DNA from: Lasiodiplodia sp. COLG20
Lineage: Eukaryota > Ascomycota > Dothideomycetes > Botryosphaeriales > Botryosphaeriaceae
Reading direction: 5' to 3'
DNA length: 64,000 bases
NCBI GenBank assembly: GCA_009801085.1
Contig: VNWV01000002.1
Coordinates: forward strand, 4,588,001 to 4,652,000
The position numbers and the translations under genes were made by a program. Position 1 is the first letter of the stretch. Each line of letters begins with the position of its first letter. Below the pieces are notes generated by a model. It had not been told where the DNA came from and searched no databases. It was given only the letters and a program-made list of their open reading frames with translations. Of this stretch, positions 52,601 through 64,000 are shown in pieces.

Positions 52601-54798
52601 CCTTTCCCGAGACCATCAACTCGTAGCGCCTGACCTTTTCGTTCTTCGTGATGATGACTGCAACAGCATTGTCATCGAATTGTGGCCGACCAGCTCGGCC
52701 GAGCATCTGCATGATTTCGAGGTCCGAGCACTCCCGGGTATTTGGGTGCACGTATGCGATGGTGTTTTTGATAATAACGAAGTGACAAGGAAGGTTGACT
52801 CCGACGGCCAAGGTCGATGTGCAACAGATTACACTGAGCTCCCCAGCAAGGTAGGCCTTTTCGACAGCCTGCTTGTCATGCAATGAGAGGCCCGCATGAT
52901 GGTATGCCACTCCGTTAATCGCGCAATCTGAGTGATAACGTTAGCATCACATGCGAAGTATATTGACTTGAAAAATTAAACCGTACCACGCAAAGACTGT
53001 TCATCGAATATCGGCAGTCTCCTTGGCTGTTCCCAGAATCGTTGCCTGGAACTACTTTCGTTCCACCATTTTGCAAGAGAACGTGCGGTTTCTTCACAGG
53101 ATTTCCGTGTGAAGCAGAATACCATGATCGGTTTCTTTTGGGAGTACTTGGTGATAACTCCCGGCAGCCTAAAGAGATCAATCAGGTCAGGTCTGTTCGC
53201 AACAGAGTTTGGAGAAAACTTACTTATCGCTGAGGATTTTGTCAAAAGCGAAGTCGCTTATAGTATTTCCGCCGAAGCCGATGACATGCTTCTGCAGCTT
53301 GACTGGCCTGAAGTCTTCACCAAACCTTTCCTTTCGCGCAGGTATGTCCTGGTTCGTGGGGCACTTTCCCAGCCAGGTTGCAATGTCTTCGAAATTTGGC
53401 ACTGTAGCAGACAGAGCGACGAAACGAACGTCCGTACCGACGGACTTCATGCGAGAAACGACGGCTTCGAGAGTGGCACCGCGATCTTCCTTCAGGATAT
53501 GGACTTCATCAATGAGGAAAAGCTTCACCATTTGCACCAGACGTTCGTGATCCTTCCAGCGGCGCGTCATGCTATCCCACTTTTCCGGTGTGGTGATAAT
53601 CAGGTCTGCTGTCTGGACATCATGCAGCTGTTCATTCGTCGTGTCACCTGTGAGTTCTTTGACCTTCAGACCCAAAGGCTGGAACTTCTTCTCCCAATCT
53701 CTCTGCCGCTCGCAGCAAAGTGCCTTCGTGGGTGCTTGGTATACGGCTTTGAAAGAGCTACTAGTGTGGCTATTGACCAGACGTAAGATGGCCAGCTCGA
53801 AGATCACCGTCTTGCCACTCCCAGTTGGTGCGCTCACGACGAAGTTATCGTTCGTGCAGTAGACACTGCTAAAGCATCTAGATTGCACCGCGTTGAAGGC
53901 TGGGAATGGGAAGACTGTACGGAACCGGTCAGGTAGCTCGTGAGTGGAGACAAGCTCAATACCCTGGATCAAGGGCATGCCGCCTTGCTTAGGCTGCCGC
54001 AGAGACTGCTCCCGGATGAAGTCCGGCTTGAAAGCATTCGAAGGCTCAGCTTCAACCACATTGTCTTTGTCATATGGAGTATGTTGCAATTCTTGCGGCT
54101 TCGCGTAGCTGGATCGTCGATCAGGGATTCCCCGCTGACTGGCCCGAACACTTGGGCTAGAAGGCAGCGCTCGTGGGGAAGAGCTGCTCTGGACTATGAA
54201 TGGGGTGCGTTGCGGGCGAAGTTGTTGAGTATCTTGCGCATGGTGTGCATAGTGCAACCCAGGTTGTCCTGCGCATCATCAGCCCCGGACCTACTTTTTT
54301 TGCTACCGTCTACCTTGCAGTCTCTTACCAATTTCTGTGCCATTGTAGTTTCCGCCATGAGCTTCGGCGGTTCTCGCGTATTGCTGGCCGCTGGCTGCCG
54401 GCAAGAGCGAGAGCCGAGCGCGACCCTCCTGCGCCTGCCTGGTTCGGTCGTCATCATGCTGTCTCAACAGCCTCTGGTCTACTAACAGTTAGCGAAGATC
54501 TCACAAGTTCACATTTAACCTACTTACCGAACTCATCAAATGTGACATCATCGTCAAAATTGTCGTAGTCGTATGCATGACGTCGCCCAGTGTTGCTATC
54601 GCGTTCGCGGTGTGACAGTTCATGTTGGTACAGGCGATACTGGTGGTGGTTCAAGGCCGACTGGAAGCGTTCATAGCCTCCATGCGTATCTGAGTTCCGT
54701 GAGTTTTGCGTGAGGTGTTCGTTGTCGTGCGGACGAGCGTGGCTCTCAAAATTGTCCAGCATTTCGAAGATGGATCTGTCCATCTTCAGTGCGGACAT
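49609..54798 (-). CDS. MER3: meiotic ATP-dependent DNA helicase Mer3/HFM1
   Basis: Eleven exons: 54798..54528, 54481..54329, 54268..53224, 53168..52987, 52927..52585, 52524..52497 (28 bp), 52444..52124, 52071..51493, 51420..51272, 51223..51126 and 51077..49609; 1545 residues. Mer3/HFM1 is a Ski2-like SF2 helicase that stabilises recombination intermediates for meiotic crossing-over. Motifs: Walker A APTGSGKT (about 287), DEVH box (LFLIDEVHILKED), SATVPN, MVFCFTRKSCEETARSL, motif VI QMLGRAGRPQFDD, then a winged-helix and a Sec63-like domain (CVVDCAIHKEDS, VRKLVNAGIRSIEDLE). The long C-terminal tail has a Cys/His cluster, CNHKCKNKQQCKHICC, typical of the family. The start could also be the ATG at 54783. 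The 48-bp intron 51125..51078 is a multiple of three without a stop, so its retention would add 16 residues. A working copy fits a sexually competent lineage. Confidence 0.92.
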
Positions 54799-55375
54799 CA
54801 AAAGCAGGAAGCTGAGAGTAGTAATGAAAGGAGAATCATATGCCCGCGCGGACGGAGTGAGGCGGAAAAAGGTCCACGTTGTGGGGTGCAAGGTGTGAGG
54901 CGTGATGTGGGGGAGAAATGGCAGTGACGAGAAACGGAAGTCGCGAAGGAAGATGCCCAATCCACCAGGCAGAACAACATTCAGAAACGCCAAGAACAAG
55001 TCTCTCAAACATACCGCTTCACAGAAACAAGGTTTCGAAAAAAGAAAGTTCGGGGCGAGCTGAGAATAGAGAAAAATAATGATTCGATGCTCATCAACCA
55101 CGGAGAGCCTGCCCTCTTATCGGCGCTTGCGCGCGTGCTTCGTATACCATATACCCTCTCTTTTCTCATCAGTCTGAAGTGAAAGCAATGAACGCATCGC
55201 CGAAGTACACTTTCCACGCGTTCAAATGTGCGGTGACCAAGTTTTTCAGGTGGGGAACGCCAGCCAGTGGCGCGCCTGCTCCCAAGTCTTCTACGCCATA
55301 CGTCTGAATCTCCTTTTCTCGAAACAAACTCATCGCTCCTGGTATCTCGTTACTTCATCCCCCAGTTTTGCATGC
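54799..55375. other. intergenic region between the transporter gene and MER3
   Basis: About 0.58 kb with the MER3 promoter and the 3' region of the transporter gene, both on the minus strand. Short open frames only. Confidence 0.55.
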
Positions 55376-57048
55376 TTATTCGTTGCGCTTATCAAAGCCT
55401 TTGAATCCTTGCCTCTCCATGGTGGGAGTGGTGGGCCTGCTGCTCGACAGACCTTGGTCTACGCGCGGCGTCTTGAGCAGGTTGCCACCGCCTGTTCCTG
55501 GCGTCATATCGAAGAAGCCATTCTCTCTATCTACAATCGTCTTCTCAAAGCTCGCGATCTTGATCGGTGGTGGACGAGCCCGGTCATTGCTCGTGTACAG
55601 ATATGTCGACAAGAGCACAATGGCGGTGCCGATAACATACTAGAAAAGTCAGTCGAGCAGCAATGTTGGGGAGGGGAGGACCCGCTTACCTGTCTTGAGA
55701 TGGTAAATTCGAAAAACCATACACTCGCGAGGCAAGATAACAGGATGCTGATGCTAGTGGCGAAGTTCTTCGCGATGTTGTCGGCATACGACACAACCAT
55801 GGCGACTACGACGCCTCCGAGTGCCTGCAACCCAATAGCTGCCCAGACCACCCAATTGTAGCCGACGAAGAAGCCGTACTTGGCTATTTCTTCTCCGTCA
55901 ATGAACATGACACCCAGGAAAAGCGCTGGAAAGAGAGAATAGAATGACAGCTGGACGTTGCGGACCCATAGACTAGCCGGCGTGTGCGACTCTTTGAGGA
56001 TCTTCTCGAAGTAGACGCCTGCCAAGCCTGAGAGCACACAAGCAACCACCACGGCAATCAGTCCAATGGAAGAATTGAGCTGCGGGTGCTGAAGCGCCAC
56101 ATCCTCCTCAATGCCTTCGTAGGTTGCAGATCTCTTGACCATGTGATGCGTTGTGCGTTTCATGAGCTGTTTAGCAGTCTCGCTGCCGAGATCCCGCAGC
56201 TCTTCTATGCTGCGCGGCCAGAAGAGACGGCTGCTCTCCAACCTTAAGCTGTCCATGCTCGTAGGGTCATTCCCAGTGGGCATCTGCACGATGGCGACGC
56301 CCGCCATGAGCAGGACGAGGCTGACCCACTTACGCAACGTCAAGGTCCGCCCCAGCAGCGTTACGCTGAATATGGCAGTCGTGAGGATCTTCATTTGGTA
56401 TGTGACTTGAAAAGTGGCGGCATCCAAATTGCTGACCGCCACATATTGCAGGGTATTTTGAAGCGTGTAAAGCATTGCGGGTATAGCCATCTTCCAGCTG
56501 TCGCCGGCAAACACGGCGGATGAAAGCGCTTGGAATAGTGTTGTCGCCGGCGTGGACGATGGAAGGGCTGAGGATATGTCGTATAGTGCCATGGTGAGAG
56601 ATATCGAAAGCTTCAGCACTTCATTCATGAAGACTGCGGTGCTCGTGAAATATCGATGCGGAGTCGTCAACGGCATGATGCGCGAGTAGTGCATTACCTG
56701 CCAGCGAACGTCAGCATGCTGTTCCCTTACTGTGATTTGATGTCCAATGGGAATAGGTTCCCGGAGCTCCCCGTCGGGTCATCAACAGCTACGACGTGCT
56801 AAATCGTAACCATGAAAGTTCCCAGACCAAACTAGTGCCGCCAATGGGTATTCCGCATGAACAAGGGCCGATTCGAGCTTAGGAGCGGTGCGTACCAATA
56901 TGAGCGCTGAATTCTGGAATGTCAACTGGGGCGGAAATCAGCGCATGCTCAAGAGTAAAGCTGCGATAAGACCAACCGTGATGAGGGAAAGAGTGCGGAG
57001 CGGAATGCCAGCCCAAGAGGCTGACCGGCGATCTGAGACTATGCCCAT
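55376..57048 (-). CDS. SLC35A-family nucleotide-sugar transporter (UDP-galactose transporter-like)
   Basis: Exons 57048..56977, 56925..56896 (30 bp), 56697..55690 and 55639..55376 give 457 residues; introns are 51, 198 and 50 bp. The joined N-terminus reads MGIVSDRRSASWAGIPLRT, LSLIT/LTFQNSALIL, VMHYSRIMPL. It is a Golgi membrane antiporter of about ten helices that brings a UDP-sugar into the lumen in exchange for UMP. Family motifs are YTLQNTLQYVAVSNLDAATF, QVTYQMKILTTAIFSVTLLG, GVYFEKILKESHTPASLWVR with NVQLSFYSLFPALFLG, and SYADNIAKNFATSISILLSC. The hydrophilic C-terminal tail (about 70 residues) is Thr/Pro-rich and not conserved. Which sugar is carried (galactose or N-acetylglucosamine) cannot be decided from sequence. 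The 198-bp intron after the 30-bp exon is easily mis-annotated. Confidence 0.9.
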
Positions 57049-57811
57049 GGTTGTGCTTCCCTTCCGGGACGACAGCAGCGTGTACGAACAAAATGCCGGC
57101 GGTGGTTGCGCCGTCGAGGCGTGGAGGCTGGAGCTGACGGATAGGGGAGAGGGCGGCGTAGCAGAGTCAGCTGGAGCAGAAGGCGTAGCAGGCTCAGCCG
57201 AGGGGCACGGCGTAGACGAGAGGCGCGAGGGCACGGCGCTGGTGGTGACAAGCAGACTAAGAGTGGCGGGAGTACGCAACGGACGCGCGGAGCACAGGGA
57301 GCTTGGACTGGCGCAGGCGTGGTGTTGCGATTGATGTGGAGCGCGCGCGGCAATCAAGGATGCGGGCAGCTGTACGCGCATCCCAGTTGTCGATCTACGC
57401 CCTCAGTGTCGCTGCCAGGTTTCGCCTTGATTCGGCATGTCAGCACCTGTGGCGCCTACTCTTCGGGGCCAATACCTACCTACACTTCGGCGCCCCGCAA
57501 ATCTGCGCGCGCCCGACCAGACGGGCTTTGGCCTTTTCCCCGGATTTGCGCGCGCGGACAGGCGCCGGCCGCTTCACGATCATGTGTGCGTGCGCGGCTT
57601 GCAGGTGCCGAGCCGTGCCTGAACATCATTTGCTGGTTCTGGCCTGGAGCCGGCACTGCCCAACTCACGCGCACACCGCCGCAATGCACTTGTTCTGCGT
57701 TGTGGCTGCGCTCGCTGGAAACAAGGAAGCTATCAAGCTTGTGTCAAAAAATCGGGCTCGTGTCACGTCGCCCTAACTTTGTTTCGCTGCTTCATTGCGT
57801 AATCGACTGCG
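57049..57811. other. intergenic region between two minus-strand genes
   Basis: About 0.76 kb with the transporter promoter and the 3' region of the oxidoreductase gene. It is GC-rich. Open frames here lack domain content. Confidence 0.55.
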
Positions 57812-59239
<1,428 letters not shown>

Positions 59240-60033
59240 GGTCAGAGACGATGTGCAGTAGAAGCAGGAGAGCGAACGCTACGGAGCGGGAGGCTCGCAG
59301 GCGGCTCCAGTCTTAGTACTTCACTTGCCCCTCCCGCCGGGAACGCATGGACAAGGTAACCTTGAGCGTGGCAAGAACTTTGGACCGGAATTGGTAGCGT
59401 AATGCGTTAGTGGGTTGATGATCCAAGCATGGTGGGCAAGGTGGTGCCCGGGGTCAGAATTTCAACCCTTATCGGGCCTAAAAAGTGTAGTGCCCAGAGG
59501 CACACTGCGCCCACGCATTGCCCCGTACGTCCTCTACAGGGATGGAAAAGGGTTGAAGCCCAGAAAATGAGCCGAGATAACAACAAAGAAAGAGCATAGC
59601 CATTGGTTGTAGCCATCACACTTGACATGGCAGTTACGGCCCCCACACCGGAGGATCCACACGCGGTCAGCAAGAGGGTCTGAACTGTCACGGTTTTCCG
59701 TATTAGCCGCCTTGCACCTTCACAAGACAGGTAAAGTGGCACTCGGCCCGGCATGGGTCTTGTTCGGGAAACCAAGAGCCTAGCATAGATTAGCATGCAT
59801 AAATGGACGCGGCGCATGAGCGGGGAATTTCTCCGGGTAGGCAACCGGAGGCTGATGCCAGGGACGCGCCACCGAGGTTCGGTTTCACAAGCCGATAAGA
59901 CTCGATAACGCTTACTGCATACGCCCTACGCTTGACAGGGTGTGAACACTTTTCTTGGGACCGATTTTGCGACCTGCCCCTGCATCCTCTATTTTCCCTT
60001 GACGCTTTGGGGTCTGTTTTACTGGTTGCAAAA
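59240..60033. promoter_or_regulatory. divergent promoter region of the oxidoreductase and AlaX genes
   Basis: About 0.8 kb between divergent starts. An open frame at 59407-59844 (minus) shows no domain. No defined operator was recognised. Confidence 0.5.
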
Positions 60034-60947
60034 ATGGTCAGTACTCCTGTTTGGTGACATCACCAATCGCAACTGACGCCTCAGGCAACCAGGCACGCGG
60101 CGCAACATCAACCAAACTCGTCTATCTGCACCAAGATACATTGCGAGAGTATGTGACAAAAGTCGTGTCCGTCGAGCCCGTCACGAGTCTTCCAGATGCC
60201 GACAAGGCTCTGCTGAAGAACGCAACCGATGACGACCACGTGGTCATTACGGAAGAGACCATCTTCTACGTGCAGGGCGGCGGCCAGCCCACCGACACTG
60301 GCTCGATGATTGCGGAAGACTCGAGCGACGATTCCTTTGCGGTTGTAGCCGTGAGGAAAGCCTCCGAAGGCCGCGTGCTTCATTTCGGGCGCTTCTCCGG
60401 CAAGGCTTTCACGCCAGGCCAGACTGTGAAGCAGTCCATCGATGCCGAGAAGCGCGACCTCCATTCACGGATCCATGATGCTGGGCACGTAGTTGGATTG
60501 GTACGACACTTTTCCAAATTTTTGAATTCGTCGCTTATCGTTTGGTCATAGGCTGTGCGCCAAGTCGAGGCAGAGACGCCTGAATTGAAGCTGGAGGAGT
60601 CAAAGGCGCAGCATTACCCCGGGGCTGCCCATGTTGAGTTCATTGGAGCTATCGACGGCAAATATAAGGAGGCCATTCAAAAGAAGGTTGACGAAATGCT
60701 GGAGAAAGACTTGCCGGTAAAGACGTTCTGGTGGACGGAGAAAGAGTGTAGAGAGAAGTGTGTTTACGTCGCGCCCGAGATGACTGCGCCGGACGGAGAG
60801 TTGCTGCGCGCGGTTGACATCGTCGGCGCCGGAGCATATCCTTGCGGTGGTACGCACGTTGCATCGACCAAGCTATGTGGAAGCATCACAGTGCGCAAAA
60901 TCAGCAGGAAAAATGGCGTAAGTAGAATATCGTACGAGACGAAGTAG
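60034..60947 (+). CDS. AlaX-type alanyl-tRNA editing protein
   Basis: Exons 60034..60036, 60093..60500 and 60552..60947 give 268 residues. The first exon is just the ATG: splicing the 56-bp intron (GTCAGT...CAACCAG) joins it to GCA CGC and gives MARGATSTKLVYLHQDTLRE; without it the ATG frame stops after seven codons. The second intron is 51 bp (GTACGA...TCATAG). AlaX proteins are free-standing homologues of the alanyl-tRNA synthetase editing domain that hydrolyse Ser-tRNA(Ala) or Gly-tRNA(Ala). The metal-binding motifs are intact: HDAGH (HxxxH) in exon 2 and CGGTH (CxxxH) in exon 3. EETIFYVQGGGQPTDTGSM is the usual N-terminal glycine motif. It is probably cytosolic. An alternative would be translation from a non-ATG codon in the longer frame beginning at 60051, which I consider less likely. 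Confidence 0.88.
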
Positions 60948-62986
<2,039 letters not shown>

Positions 62987-63309
62987 CGTATTCTCTTATG
63001 GAGAAGGACGCTGTTCTGCCATGGAAACTTTTATTCTTTCTTTTTTGAATATTTACACTGCATGACTACTCCTTTCTTTTCGCCTGCAGAGTTTCAATCT
63101 GGTCATTTGAGTCCTTTTGCTCCTCAGCAAACTTCGTTCTTGAAGTCCTATGAAACATCCTGATGGTTGAAAGGTCAGCCAGACTAAACGGTAGCTGCAA
63201 CAGCCGAAAGGGACCATGTTTCTCATGGACTTCGTTGATGGCATCTTCCTCATCTGCACCCAAATCTTTTCTACGTCGCATCCACCCGGGGTCTCGCAAC
63301 CGGGGACTC
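62987..63309. other. convergent 3' intergenic region
   Basis: 323 bp between the sulfatase gene (+) and the transporter gene (-). No gene or repeat is seen. Confidence 0.55.
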
Positions 63310-64000
63310 TTACCCGCTAGTATCTCCTTCTCTCCCCGGCCGGACCAACCCGCCTTCTCCCGTCTCTCCGGCTGCACCTGCTGCTGATGATGTTGATGCT
63401 TCTGCCTCTTTTCCTGCCACCGGCTCAATCTCTCCGTTACTCTGCGCTCTCTTCTCAGCCCCGACATCCCGCTCTACCACAGCCGCCCCTCCTCCTCCCT
63501 CCGCTTCCTTCTTATACCTATCATGCGCCGTCGCGAGCGGCACATCAGTCAAAAACGCGCTACTAACCAAACAAGCGCCAATGAGCGGCGCCCCGAAAAT
63601 AAAAACAATATGCAAGCCCCTCATATACACCTTCACCACCTCGGCCCTCTGGTCCTGCGGCAGCGTATCCAACAAGATCGACAACTGCGACGCAGCCGCG
63701 CGCGGCAATCCAGCAGGCAGGTGGTCAACGAGCACGTTATTAATAACCGCCGCCGCACCCCCCAACCCCACCGCGCCGCCCACCGTGCGCAGAAAATTCC
63801 GCAACCCCGTCACGACCGCGCGATCCTCCTTGCGCGTGTTGCTCAGCAGCGCGATCATGACGGGCTGCATCGACAACCCCAACCCCACGCCTTCCACCAA
63901 CAAACACCCCACAATCGTCCCCAGCCCCGTCTGGGGCCCGAACGCGATGCGCCCGCCGGCGCCGGCCGTCCACAGCACGTAGCCGGTGCGGATGACGGGG
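63310..64000 (-). CDS. MFS drug exporter, EmrB/QacA-like (C-terminal part, runs off the window)
   Basis: 229 residues of the C-terminus are visible; the 5' part lies beyond base 64000. The segment shows the late helices of a 14-helix (DHA2-type) major-facilitator drug exporter: GTIVGCLLVEGVGLGLSMQP with VMIALLSNTRKEDRAVVTGL, RNFLRTVGGAVGLGGAAAVI, and a final helix LHIVFIFGAPLIGACLVSSA. The first of these is the family's glycine-rich motif and GLRNFLRTVGG its usual partner. A hydrophilic Glu/Gly/Ala-rich tail of about 75 residues follows. Such exporters pump toxins or fungicides out of the cell; substrate unknown. No secondary-metabolite gene is visible next to it inside the window. Confidence 0.85.
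   Translation of the reverse strand, partial: PVIRTGYVLWTAGAGGRIAFGPQTGLGTIVGCLLVEGVGLGLSMQPVMIALLSNTRKEDRAVVTGLRNFLRTVGGAVGLGGAAAVINNVLVDHLPAGLPRAAASQLSILLDTLPQDQRAEVVKVYMRGLHIVFIFGAPLIGACLVSSAFLTDVPLATAHDRYKKEAEGGGGAAVVERDVGAEKRAQSNGEIEPVAGKEAEASTSSAAGAAGETGEGGLVRPGREGDTSG

Overview
This is a gene-dense nuclear segment of a filamentous ascomycete (Pezizomycotina, most likely a Dothideomycete). The evidence is many short introns of about 46-70 bp with GTAAGT-like donors and CTAAC/CTGAC branch points, orthologues of yeast and mould housekeeping genes, and fungus-only families (DUF7580, AcuF-like C2H2 proteins, Mid2/WSC-like wall-facing membrane proteins). Genes lie on both strands, about one per 2.7 kb. 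Exon joins given here were worked out by hand from splice signals, reading phase and protein-family continuity; each spliced total is a whole number of codons unless a break is stated.

Layout. 1-5178 (+): 3' part of the 2-oxoglutarate dehydrogenase E1 gene, then a mitochondrial DUF1992 protein. 5427-13667 is an accessory block: a multi-pass membrane protein gene with a one-base frameshift in a homopolymer, a C2H2 zinc-finger/bZIP gene whose C-terminal coiled coil is cut by stop codons, and head-to-head with it a DUF7580 gene. 14001-15405 (-): single-pass surface protein. 17244-21287: the small mitoribosomal CX9C protein Mrp10, divergent from a 1049-residue acidic disordered protein. 22005-25615 (-): a single-pass membrane protein and a four-exon RraA-like gene. 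27506-30332 (+): secreted GH78 alpha-L-rhamnosidase. 30359-31052: a cluster of three foldback repeats sharing a palindromic GTCCGGAC core. 31342-32880 (-): unknown coiled-coil protein.

33973-35563 (+): 51-kDa subunit of complex I, convergent with a Cdc31-type centrin (35990-36829, -). 38048-45027 (+): one Nup98-Nup96 nucleoporin precursor gene whose two halves are separated by an unusual intron that starts with an in-frame stop. 46027-48844 (-): V-ATPase subunit a. 49609-54798 (-): the eleven-exon meiotic helicase Mer3/HFM1. 55376-57048 (-): SLC35A nucleotide-sugar transporter. 57812-59239 (-): Old Yellow Enzyme-type oxidoreductase, divergent from an AlaX-type alanyl-tRNA editing protein (60034-60947, +) whose start codon sits alone on a 3-base exon. 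61260-62986 (+): Cys-type sulfatase. 63310-64000 (-): C-terminal part of an EmrB/QacA-like drug exporter running off the window.

No pathway cluster is evident. Several genes serve mitochondrial energy metabolism (E1, Mrp10, complex I), but they are scattered. I see no tRNA, rRNA, CRISPR array or intact transposon. The least explained signals are the foldback repeat cluster downstream of the rhamnosidase gene and the partly decayed accessory block at 5.4-13.7 kb.
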